Source: Rhizobacter sp. (GTDB lineage: Bacteria > Pseudomonadota > Gammaproteobacteria > Burkholderiales > Burkholderiaceae_C). Taken from it: a stretch of DNA of 6,595 bases. Positions 1-6,595 of the stretch are shown here, one piece after another. A program made the position numbers and the translations under genes. The notes under the pieces were generated by a model. That model had not been told where the DNA came from. It worked only from the letters and a program-made list of their open reading frames with translations, and did no database searches. The stretch spans positions 1-6,595 of the forward strand of contig JANYFX010000018.1 in NCBI GenBank assembly GCA_025359585.1, given 5' to 3'. The stretch's first letter is position 1; each line of letters opens with the position of its first letter.

Positions 1-1009
1 TGATGATGAAGGCCGCCATCATCAGCGCCATCACCGCGTTCTCTGGAATGCCGATGCTCATCAGCGGGATGAAGCTGGTGCGCGCCGCGGCTTCATCGGC
101 AGCGGCTTGCCCCGCCACGCCCTCGATCGCGCCGCTGCCGATCTCGTGCTTGTACTTGCTGACCTTCTTGTCCACCGCATAGGCCGCGAACTGGGCGATC
201 ACCGGGCCGCCGCCGGGCAGGATGCCGAGGAACGAGCCGATCACGCTGCCGCGCAAAGCGCTGGGGATGATGCGTTTGAACTCCGGCCACGTGGGAATGA
301 GATTGATCTTGCCGTTGAAGGGCGTGCGCTCGTCCTTGTTGTCGAGATTCTTGGTGATCTCGGCGATGCCGAAGCAGCCCAGCGCGATGCTCACCAGGCC
401 CACGCCGTCGGCCAGAAACGAGAGGTCCATGGTGAAGCGCGGCAAGCCGCTGTTGACATCGGTGCCGATCTGCCCGAGCAGCACGCCGATCAGGCACATG
501 GCCATGCCGTTGAGCAGGCTGCCGGTGGTGACGAAGCTCACGCACACGAAGCCCACCAGCATGAGCGCGCAGTAGTCGGCGGGCCCGAACAGGAAGGCCA
601 CTTCGCCCAGCATCGGCGCGAAGAACGACAGCACCACGATCGCGACAGTGCCGCCGATGAAGCTCGACACGCCCGCCGTGAACAAGGCCAGCCCGGTCTG
701 GCCCTTGAGCGTCATCTGGTAGCCGTCGATGCAGGCCACGATGCTGCTGGCGTGCGGGATCTTCATCGTGATGGCGCTGACGCTGTCGCCGTATTGGGCG
801 CCGTAGTAGATGCCCGCCAGCATGATGAGCGCGCCGCTCGTGGGAATGGAATACGTCAGCGGCAGCAGGATGCTGATGGTGGCCAGCGGGCCGAGCCCGG
901 GCAGCAGGCCCACCAGCGTGCCCACCGTGCAGCCGATGGCGCAATACATCAGGTTCTGCCAGGTCAGCGCGATCCCGAAACCGAACGCGAGGTTGTGCAG
1001 GACGTCCAT
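1..1009 (-). CDS. tctA: TctA-family large permease subunit of a tripartite tricarboxylate transporter (partial, C-terminus outside window)
   Basis: This is the large membrane subunit of a TTT importer, which moves carboxylates across the inner membrane by ion-coupled secondary transport together with TctB and a periplasmic binding protein. Reading the minus strand from the ATG at 1009-1007 gives 336 residues with no stop; family members are about 500 residues, so roughly the last third lies beyond base 1. Visible landmarks are GLLPGLGP at residues 34-41, the YGDSVSAI and CIDGYQM..KGQ loop at about 73-104, LPGGGPV at 264-270, GSGAIEGVAG at 291-300 and FIPLMSIGIPENAVMAL at 313-329, separated by long hydrophobic helices. 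The start overlaps the tctB stop by one base and has no Shine-Dalgarno of its own, suggesting translational coupling. The family is certain; the substrate is unknown, because residues normally Gly/Asn-rich in both signature loops differ here. Only this frame gives family motifs, although other frames stay open over much of the same stretch. Confidence 0.93.
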   Translation of the reverse strand, partial: MDVLHNLAFGFGIALTWQNLMYCAIGCTVGTLVGLLPGLGPLATISILLPLTYSIPTSGALIMLAGIYYGAQYGDSVSAITMKIPHASSIVACIDGYQMTLKGQTGLALFTAGVSSFIGGTVAIVVLSFFAPMLGEVAFLFGPADYCALMLVGFVCVSFVTTGSLLNGMAMCLIGVLLGQIGTDVNSGLPRFTMDLSFLADGVGLVSIALGCFGIAEITKNLDNKDERTPFNGKINLIPTWPEFKRIIPSALRGSVIGSFLGILPGGGPVIAQFAAYAVDKKVSKYKHEIGSGAIEGVAGQAAADEAAARTSFIPLMSIGIPENAVMALMMAAFII

Positions 1010-1434
1010 CAGTAGAGGGGCAGGTTGAAGCCGAGCAGTTTCTGAAAGGCCAGCCCCATGGCAATCAGGCCGACCGCGATCTTGAGGTTGCGTGCCACGG
1101 AATACTGGGCGGTGCCGGCGAACGAAGCACAGAACACCATGAACACGATGCCCACGATCATGTTGAGCAGGTGCGAGATCAGCGCAAATCCGCACAGGCT
1201 CGCCAGGATGATGGCGATGTTCTTCGCGTTGAACTCGAGGTGGACACGCTCGACGAAGCGCGAGCGCACCACCGTGATCAACCCGATCAGGAGCAGCAGC
1301 GAACTCACCATCAGCGGGAACAGGCCTGGCCCCGCGCGGCTGAAACCACCGATCGGGTAGCGCAGCGACTCGAGCCCGAAGGCCAGCGAGATCGCCATGA
1401 GGAACAGGCCTCTGACGAGGTTTCGGTCATTCAT
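1009..1434 (-). CDS. tctB: TctB-family small permease subunit of a tripartite tricarboxylate transporter
   Basis: This is the small, poorly conserved membrane subunit of the TTT importer, required beside TctA in the inner membrane. The 141-residue product is a normal TctB length. It shows hydrophobic segments at about 7-24, 39-57, 73-106 (long enough for two passes) and 116-134. The family's GPGLFP turn is at residues 35-40 just before the second helix, and the C-terminal KLLGFNLPLY is typical. The ATG at 1434-1432 is the only reasonable start, but the leader before it is pyrimidine-rich and has no visible Shine-Dalgarno. The gene is first in an operon with tctA (TGATG overlap) and divergent from tctD. 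No tctC/bug receptor gene precedes it, unlike the classical tctCBA order. Regulation by the adjacent TctD/TctE pair is inferred from position. Confidence 0.9.
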   Translation of the reverse strand: MNDRNLVRGLFLMAISLAFGLESLRYPIGGFSRAGPGLFPLMVSSLLLLIGLITVVRSRFVERVHLEFNAKNIAIILASLCGFALISHLLNMIVGIVFMVFCASFAGTAQYSVARNLKIAVGLIAMGLAFQKLLGFNLPLY

Positions 1435-1667
1435 GCGGTGGGGGTGGAAGTTGTTGATGCCGTCACACGGCCGGGCGCGCGGATCGAAAGTTGCCGCGTG
1501 TCCCCGGAAGGCTGAAGCAGTCTAAGAACGCCACCGCCCGCGGCAGCCTCGGTTTCCACGTAGGACAGGCAACAGACAGCTTGGCGAACGGGCCGATGCA
1601 GATGCCATTGCGCTTGTCGAGCCAGGCTCCCGAAGTACCATCGACCTCCGACAAAGCTTTCCTGTCC
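1435..1667. promoter_or_regulatory. Divergent intergenic region between tctB and tctD
   Basis: This 233-bp gap must hold the promoters of tctBA (leftward) and tctDE (rightward) and probably the operator of the response regulator. I see no convincing gene here. Two small patterns stand out: a tandem 7-mer, ACAGGCA then ACAGACA, at 1565-1578, and an imperfect inverted repeat, ACACGGC at 1465-1471 facing GCCGCGTGT at 1493-1501. Neither matches a binding site I know. Neither flanking gene has a recognisable Shine-Dalgarno. The regulatory role is inferred from the gene layout. Confidence 0.6.
1614..1641 (+). promoter_or_regulatory. Weak candidate sigma-70 promoter for tctDE
   Basis: TTGTCG at 1614-1619 and TACCAT at 1636-1641 are spaced by 16 bases, and each matches four of six consensus positions. 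Transcription would begin near 1648 and leave a leader of about 20 bases before the tctD start. A match this weak is expected by chance in a few hundred bases, so this is only a candidate. Confidence 0.22.
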
Positions 1668-2342
1668 ATGCACGTTCTCATCGTCGAAGACGACTCACCG
1701 CTGGCCGCGTCGATCGCCACCGCCATGCGCGCGCGCGGCTGGCGTGCCGACGTCAGCGAGCGCGGTGAGCCGGTGCCCGCTTCGCTGCTGAGAGACGACT
1801 ACGACGTGCTCGTGCTGGACATCGGACTGCCCGGCATCGACGGCCTCGAAACCCTGCGCCGCGTGCGCGAGCAAGGCTCGCTGCTGCCCGTGCTGATGCT
1901 GACCGCGCGCGACACCATCGGCGACCGCGTGTCCGGCCTCGAGTGCGGCGCCGACGACTACCTGGTCAAGCCCTTCGCGCTCGATGAACTGCTCGCGCGG
2001 CTGCGTGCGCTGGTGCGCCGGCAGGATCTGCGGCGCGGCGAGACGCTGATCGTCTCGTCCTTGCGCTTCGACGCGGCGGCGCGGCGCGCGCACATCGACG
2101 ACCAGCCGATCCACCTGTCGGCACGCGAGTGCATCGTGCTGCAGTACCTGATGCTGAAGACCAGCCGCATCGTGGCCCGCGACCAGCTCGCCGCCCTCGT
2201 GCCCGGCTGGGGCGCAGGCACTTCCGACAATGCGCTCGAACTGCTGATCTCGCGCCTGCGGGCGAAGATCGAGCCGGGTGGCGTGCGGCTGCGCACCGTT
2301 CGGGGCCTGGGCTACCTGCTGGAACCGGCCGTTCCCGGATGA
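1668..2342 (+). CDS. tctD: TctD-like OmpR/PhoB-family response regulator
   Basis: This is a cytoplasmic DNA-binding response regulator, 224 residues, a standard OmpR-family size. The receiver domain occupies about residues 1-115. It starts MHVLIVEDD (acidic D8 and D9) and carries phosphoacceptor D51 in LVLDIGLPGIDG, T79 in MLTAR and K101 in LVKPFA. A winged-helix DNA-binding domain follows at about 125-222, ending in the family's RLRAKIE and RTVRGLGYLL. I chose ATG 1668 because OmpR-type receivers begin just before this VLIVEDD strand; the frame stays open upstream to about 1491 but that stretch has no domain character. No good Shine-Dalgarno precedes the ATG. The sensor kinase begins 22 bases after the stop. 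The TctD name rests on the kinase partner and the divergent tctBA genes; a regulator of another carboxylate or of an unrelated system is possible. Confidence 0.9.
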   Translation: MHVLIVEDDSPLAASIATAMRARGWRADVSERGEPVPASLLRDDYDVLVLDIGLPGIDGLETLRRVREQGSLLPVLMLTARDTIGDRVSGLECGADDYLVKPFALDELLARLRALVRRQDLRRGETLIVSSLRFDAAARRAHIDDQPIHLSARECIVLQYLMLKTSRIVARDQLAALVPGWGAGTSDNALELLISRLRAKIEPGGVRLRTVRGLGYLLEPAVPG

Positions 2343-2353
2343 CGCGTCACCAC

Positions 2354-2357
2354 AGGA
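2354..2357 (+). promoter_or_regulatory. Ribosome binding site deciding a GTG start for the sensor kinase
   Basis: AGGA lies seven bases before GTG at 2365-2367. The reading frame is open further upstream, but those codons overlap the end of tctD and encode no conserved sequence, and no ATG lies between this site and the first transmembrane segment. This motif therefore fixes the likely start. Confidence 0.65.
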
Positions 2358-2364
2358 CGGAAGC

Positions 2365-3792
2365 GTGAGCGGGTCGACCCGGCTCCGTCCGCAGCCCAGC
2401 CTGCGGGGGGTTCTGCTGCTCTGGCTGCTGCTGCCGCTGCTGTTGCTGATCCCGCTCGCCGCGGCGCTCATCTACGGGCTGGCGCTGCGCCCCGCGCTCG
2501 ACGGCCTGGACCGCGCACTGACCGACACGGCGGTCGCGCTGGCCCAGATCGTCACCGTGGACAGCAGTGGCCGGGTCACGCTGCCGCTCGGTGAGCAGAC
2601 CGCCCGTGCGCTGCAGGCCGATCTGGTTGACGAGACTTTTTTTGCGGTCGGTGACAACAGCGGCCGGCTTCTCGGTGGCAGCGAGGCCTTGCTGCCCTTG
2701 GCCCCGCCGCTGCAAATCGGGCAGTGGCAGTTCTTCGATTCGACGCTGCTCGGCAAGCCGGTCCGGGTGGCGGCGCATGCCATCGGCTGCGGCACCGCGC
2801 CGTCGCAGGTGTGCTCGATTCTGGTGGCCGAAACGCTCGGCAAACGCACCGCGGCCGAACGCGCCGTGTTGCTCGCGGCGCTGCTCGGTGCCACCGCCTT
2901 GGCGCTGCCGATGGTGTTGTTGTCGATGGTCGCCGTGAGCCGCGGCATGCGGCCGCTTCGTCTGGCGGCAACGGAGGTGGAGTCGCGCACACCCGACCGG
3001 CTCGAAGCGGTCGACGCGCGCACGGTGCCCCGCGAGGTGGCCCCGTTCGTGGACGCGTTGAACGGCCTGTTCGGCCGGCTACGCGAAGCGTCCGCGGCGC
3101 AACGCGCGTTCATCGCCGATGCCGCCCACCAGTTGCGAACGCCGCTCGCCGTGCTTCGGGTCGAGGCGGCGCAAGCGCTCGACACGCCTCACCCCGAGTC
3201 GCTTCGACCGATCCTGCAACGATTGCATTCCGCCGCCGAACGCGGGGCGCGGCTCGCGCAGCAACTGCTGTTGCTGGCGCGCGCTGAAGCCACGGCGCTC
3301 GGCCCGATGCCGCCAGAGCAAAGACTCGACCTGAGCCGCCTCGCCGCCGAGGCGGCGGACCGGTGGCTGCAGCCTTCACTGCAAGCCGGCCAGGACCTCG
3401 GCTTCGAGCTCGCGACCGCCTGGGTCGTGGGCGATCCGCTGCTGCTGGAGGAACTGCTCGGCAACCTCATCCACAACGCGATCGAGCACGCCGGCTCGGG
3501 CTCGCGCATCACGATCCGCACCGCTGTGCAGAGCGGCTGCAGCGAGCTGTGCGTGGAAGACGACGGCCGTGGCATCGCGGCCGACCAGCAGGCTTCGGTG
3601 TGGCACCGTTTCAGGCGCGGGCGCGGCGCCGAAGGCACCGGCAGCGGGCTCGGCCTGGCCATCGTCAAGGACATCGCGCGCCTGCACGGCGCCAGCGCCA
3701 CGCTCTCAGCCGGCGAGAGCGGCCGTGGCTTGCGCGTGTGTATCTGCTTTCCGCCGACCCCCGGTTCGGCGCCAGCCGGTGCCGATGCGTGA
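2365..3792 (+). CDS. tctE: TctE-like membrane sensor histidine kinase
   Basis: This is the sensor kinase partner of the preceding response regulator, 475 residues from GTG 2365. A basic N-terminus leads into a first transmembrane helix at about 15-40. A periplasmic domain of about 125 residues (41-166) resembles the TctE-type sensor domain, including its closing VAETLGKR motif (154-161). The second helix is at about 167-192. A HAMP-like linker (193-245) precedes the H-box FIADAAHQLRTP with phosphorylated H255. The ATPase domain has N367 and N371 in GNLIHNA, the G1 box EDDGRGI (398-404), the F-box WHRFRRGR (413-420) and the G2 box GTGSGLGLAIVK (424-435). All catalytic motifs are intact. The periplasmic domain has two cysteines, C142 and C150, which could form a disulfide. 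In the related Bordetella BctDE system the carboxylate-loaded binding protein signals to the sensor; whether that holds here is inference, since no receptor gene is visible. Confidence 0.9.
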   Translation: MSGSTRLRPQPSLRGVLLLWLLLPLLLLIPLAAALIYGLALRPALDGLDRALTDTAVALAQIVTVDSSGRVTLPLGEQTARALQADLVDETFFAVGDNSGRLLGGSEALLPLAPPLQIGQWQFFDSTLLGKPVRVAAHAIGCGTAPSQVCSILVAETLGKRTAAERAVLLAALLGATALALPMVLLSMVAVSRGMRPLRLAATEVESRTPDRLEAVDARTVPREVAPFVDALNGLFGRLREASAAQRAFIADAAHQLRTPLAVLRVEAAQALDTPHPESLRPILQRLHSAAERGARLAQQLLLLARAEATALGPMPPEQRLDLSRLAAEAADRWLQPSLQAGQDLGFELATAWVVGDPLLLEELLGNLIHNAIEHAGSGSRITIRTAVQSGCSELCVEDDGRGIAADQQASVWHRFRRGRGAEGTGSGLGLAIVKDIARLHGASATLSAGESGRGLRVCICFPPTPGSAPAGADA

Positions 3793-3825
3793 TCTGCATT
3801 CGCGGCCATCTCGCCGCGCCGAAAC

Positions 3826-3881
3826 CCCGGCATTCCGGGATATGCGCATTTCAGATAAGGAAAGCACTTTTTGTTGCTTCC
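3826..3881. repeat. Cluster of small palindromes in the tctE-lsfA gap
   Basis: Three symmetric elements sit side by side in the 142-bp gap 3793-3934: a perfect five-pair hairpin CCCGG-CATT-CCGGG (3826-3839), the perfect palindrome ATGCGCAT (3842-3849), and a hairpin with one bulged A, GGAAAGCA / TGCTTCC around a T-rich loop (3859-3881). The first could weakly end tctDE transcription, but no T-run follows it. The others could be operator or leader structures for lsfA. Function unknown. Confidence 0.4.
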
Positions 3882-3924
3882 GCGACTGACGTTCTCTCGG
3901 GATACTGCGTCATCCAAACCCTTC

Positions 3925-3929
3925 GGAGG
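3925..3929 (+). promoter_or_regulatory. Strong ribosome binding site of lsfA
   Basis: GGAGG lies five bases before ATG 3935. It is the strongest Shine-Dalgarno in the window, fitting a highly translated antioxidant protein. No matching sigma-70 promoter stands out upstream; GATACT at 3901-3906 could be a -10 element but lacks a good -35. Confidence 0.8.
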
Positions 3930-3934
3930 CGACC

Positions 3935-4576
3935 ATGGCCAGCCTGAGACTCGGCGACACCGCCCCTGACTTCACTCAGCACTCCAGCGCAGGCGACATC
4001 CACTTCCACCAGTGGCTCGGCGACAGCTGGGGCGTGCTGTTCTCGCACCCGGCCGACTTCACGCCGGTGTGCACCACCGAACTCGGCCTCACGGCCAAGC
4101 TGAAGGACGAGTTCGCGAAGCGCAACGTGAAGGCGATCGCACTGTCGGTCGACCCGGTCGACTCGCACGAGAAGTGGATAGCCGACATCGACCGCACGCA
4201 GAACACGCGGGTCGACTTTCCGATCATCGCCGACGCCGACCGCAAGGTCTCCGAGCTCTACGACCTGATCCACCCGAACGCCAGCACCACCGCCACCGTG
4301 CGCTCGCTGTTCGTGATCGACCCGGCCAAGAAGGTGCGGCTCATCATCACCTACCCCGCGAGCACCGGCCGCAACTTCGACGAGATCCTGCGTGTGATCG
4401 ATTCGCTTCAGCTGACCGAATACCATTCGGTCGCCACACCGGGCAACTGGAAAGACGGCGACGACGTGGTGATCGTGCCGTCGTTGCAAGACCCGGAGCT
4501 GATCAGGAAGAAGTTCCCGAAGGGCTTCACCGCCGTCACGCCCTACCTGCGACTGACGCCGCAACCCAACAAGTGA
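3935..4576 (+). CDS. lsfA: 1-Cys peroxiredoxin, LsfA/Prx6 type
   Basis: This thiol peroxidase reduces hydrogen peroxide and organic hydroperoxides. The 213-residue length is normal for Prx6-type enzymes. The active site reads HPADFTPVCTTE, with H38, P39, T43 and peroxidatic C46; R123 in TVRSLFVIDP fits the catalytic arginine, and the family hallmark YPASTGRNFDEILRV is at 140-154. C46 is the only cysteine in the protein, so there is no resolving cysteine and an external reductant is needed. The C-terminal extension after about residue 165, ending YLRLTPQPNK, is characteristic of this subfamily. The sequence closely resembles Pseudomonas LsfA as I remember it, a protein found as sulfate-starvation-induced. 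The gene appears monocistronic: 142 bases separate it from tctE and an intrinsic terminator follows. Its place beside cysB fits a sulfur-limitation or oxidative-stress role, which is inference. Confidence 0.95.
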   Translation: MASLRLGDTAPDFTQHSSAGDIHFHQWLGDSWGVLFSHPADFTPVCTTELGLTAKLKDEFAKRNVKAIALSVDPVDSHEKWIADIDRTQNTRVDFPIIADADRKVSELYDLIHPNASTTATVRSLFVIDPAKKVRLIITYPASTGRNFDEILRVIDSLQLTEYHSVATPGNWKDGDDVVIVPSLQDPELIRKKFPKGFTAVTPYLRLTPQPNK

Positions 4577-4602
4577 GCCGATCGCACTCACCCCTCAGCA
4601 TC

Positions 4603-4628
4603 GCCGGGCACCGAAGGCCCGGTTTTTC
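4603..4628 (+). terminator. Rho-independent terminator after lsfA
   Basis: CCGGGC (4604-4609) pairs perfectly with GCCCGG (4617-4622) around a seven-base loop, followed at once by five T (4623-4627), with a possible extra G-T pair at the base. It begins 26 bases after the lsfA stop. The cysB start codon is only 13 bases beyond the T-run, so the structure may also act as an attenuator or leader element of cysB. Confidence 0.85.
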
Positions 4629-4640
4629 GTTTGTGACCCC

Positions 4641-5585
4641 ATGAACTTTCAACAGCTGCGCTCCGTGCGCGAAGCGCTTCGCTGCGGCTTCAACCTCACC
4701 GAAGTGGCCAAGGTGCTGCACACCTCGCAGCCGGGCGTGAGCCGCCAGATCCGCGAACTCGAAGAAGAGCTCGGCGTCGACTTGTTCGTGCGCGCGGGCA
4801 AGCGCCTGACCTCGCTGACCGAGGTCGGCACCCTGATCGTGCCCATCATCGAGAACATGCTGAAAGACGCCGAGAGCCTGAAGCGCGCCGGCGAAGAGTT
4901 CACGCAGCAGGCGTCGGGACGGCTGTCGATCGCGACGACCCACTCGCAAGCGCGCTACGCCTTGCCCGGCGCGGTGCGCGACTTTCGCCAGCGTTACCCG
5001 CAGGTGAGCCTGAACCTGCACCAGGGCACGCCCGACCAGGTGGCGCAGATGTTGATCTCGGGCGAGGCCGACATCGGCATCGCGACCGAGGCCCTGGCCA
5101 CGTACGATGCGCTCGTCGCCCTGCCCTGCTTCCGCTGGACCCACAGCGTGATCGTGCCGCCCGGGCACGCGCTGCTCGACGGCGCGCCGCTCACGCTGGA
5201 GCGGCTGGCCGAGCACCCCATCATCACCTACAACCCGGGCTACACCGGGCGCACGCACATCGACGAAGCCTTCGACAAGGCCGGCATCGAGATCGACCTC
5301 GTGATCACGGCGATGGACGCCGACGTGATCAAGACCTATGTCGGCCTCGGCCTGGGCGTGGGCATCGTCGCGTCGATCGCGTTCGACGACGAACGCGACC
5401 GCGATCTGCGTGCGATCGATGCGCGCCACCTGTTCGAGATCAACCTGACGAAGCTCGCGGTGCGTCGGGGCACGTTCCTGCGCAGCTACGTGTACGACTT
5501 CATCGAGACCTTCGCGTCGTCGCTGAAACGCGAGGTGGTGGAGCGGGCGATGGGCACCACGCCGGGCACGCGCATCGAGCTCTGA
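4641..5585 (+). CDS. cysB: CysB-type LysR-family regulator of sulfur assimilation
   Basis: This is a LysR-family transcription factor of the CysB/Cbl group, which switches on sulfate and thiosulfate uptake and cysteine synthesis when sulfur is limiting. The 314-residue product starts MNFQQLRSVREA, the CysB-type N-terminus, so ATG 4641 is firm. The helix-turn-helix covers about residues 19-38, including TSQPGVSRQIRELE. The effector domain begins near 94 with ATTHSQARYALP. T100, Q103, T149 and T202 fall at the numbers remembered for the sulfate-binding pocket of enterobacterial CysB, with S102 replacing threonine, and W166 is also kept. There is no visible Shine-Dalgarno, and a terminator lies immediately upstream. 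The gene converges with cysA, supporting CysB over Cbl or SsuR, though these paralogues cannot be fully separated by eye. Inducer is expected to be N-acetylserine or O-acetylserine, from family knowledge. Confidence 0.9.
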   Translation: MNFQQLRSVREALRCGFNLTEVAKVLHTSQPGVSRQIRELEEELGVDLFVRAGKRLTSLTEVGTLIVPIIENMLKDAESLKRAGEEFTQQASGRLSIATTHSQARYALPGAVRDFRQRYPQVSLNLHQGTPDQVAQMLISGEADIGIATEALATYDALVALPCFRWTHSVIVPPGHALLDGAPLTLERLAEHPIITYNPGYTGRTHIDEAFDKAGIEIDLVITAMDADVIKTYVGLGLGVGIVASIAFDDERDRDLRAIDARHLFEINLTKLAVRRGTFLRSYVYDFIETFASSLKREVVERAMGTTPGTRIEL

Positions 5586-5588
5586 CCT

Positions 5589-6595
<1,007 letters not shown>

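Noticed and set aside
107..1015. Long plus-strand open frame (302 codons) opposite tctA, and another minus-strand frame over 93-1064
   Set aside because: Both are rich in Arg, His, Ala and Gln with no domain motif. The TctA frame explains the region with clear family motifs and helices; these are GC-bias shadows.
1695..2471. 258-codon minus-strand open frame opposite tctD
   Set aside because: Gln/Arg/Ala-rich shadow of the response regulator, with no motif.
3862..3878. Possible sigma-54 promoter upstream of lsfA (AGCAC ... TTGCT)
   Set aside because: The -24 element lacks the GG pair and the spacing to the GC is one base too long, which sigma-54 promoters do not tolerate well.
3840..3906. 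OxyR site upstream of the peroxiredoxin gene
   Set aside because: The four spaced ATAG/CTAT-like elements could not be found in register; only scattered ATA-type triplets are present.
3851..4591. 246-codon minus-strand open frame opposite lsfA
   Set aside because: It covers the lsfA promoter gap, ribosome site and entire gene in antisense, with no family motif. lsfA has complete active-site evidence.
4536..5429. 297-codon minus-strand open frame opposite cysB
   Set aside because: Low-complexity, Arg/His/Val/Asp-rich translation mirrors cysB codon bias. It has no recognisable motif and runs through the terminator and intergenic region.

Overview
The window is ordinary, densely coded, GC-rich proteobacterial chromosome. 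CysB, the TctD/TctE pair and the tripartite tricarboxylate transporter (TTT) genes all look betaproteobacterial. My best guess is Burkholderiales, near Comamonadaceae, judged from remembered protein resemblance and strong GC bias at third positions; I cannot name a genus. I see no mobile element, CRISPR array, tRNA or rRNA.

Left half (1-3792): a carboxylate uptake locus and its regulator, arranged divergently. On the minus strand tctB (1434-1009) runs into tctA (1009 to beyond base 1) with a one-base stop/start overlap; together they form the membrane part of a TTT permease. On the plus strand an OmpR-type response regulator (1668-2342) and a sensor kinase (2365-3792) form a TctD/TctE-like two-component system. 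The 233-bp gap 1435-1667 must carry the promoters of both units. The usual periplasmic binding protein gene (tctC/bug) is not beside tctB, so it lies outside the window or elsewhere in the genome.

Right half (3935-6595): sulfur and peroxide functions. A 1-Cys peroxiredoxin of the LsfA type (3935-4576) has a strong ribosome binding site and ends at a clear intrinsic terminator (4603-4628). CysB, the LysR-type regulator of sulfur assimilation, starts only 13 bases after that terminator's T-run (4641-5585). It converges with cysA, the ATPase of the sulfate/thiosulfate ABC importer (minus strand, 6595-5589, N-terminus cut by the window edge); the two stop codons are three bases apart. LsfA was first known as a sulfate-starvation-induced protein, so lsfA-cysB-cysA makes sense as a sulfur-limitation neighbourhood.

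No wholly new system is evident. The points most worth a second look are the terminator pressed against cysB, the cysB/cysA tail-to-tail junction, the missing binding-protein gene, and apparently divergent signature motifs in TctA.
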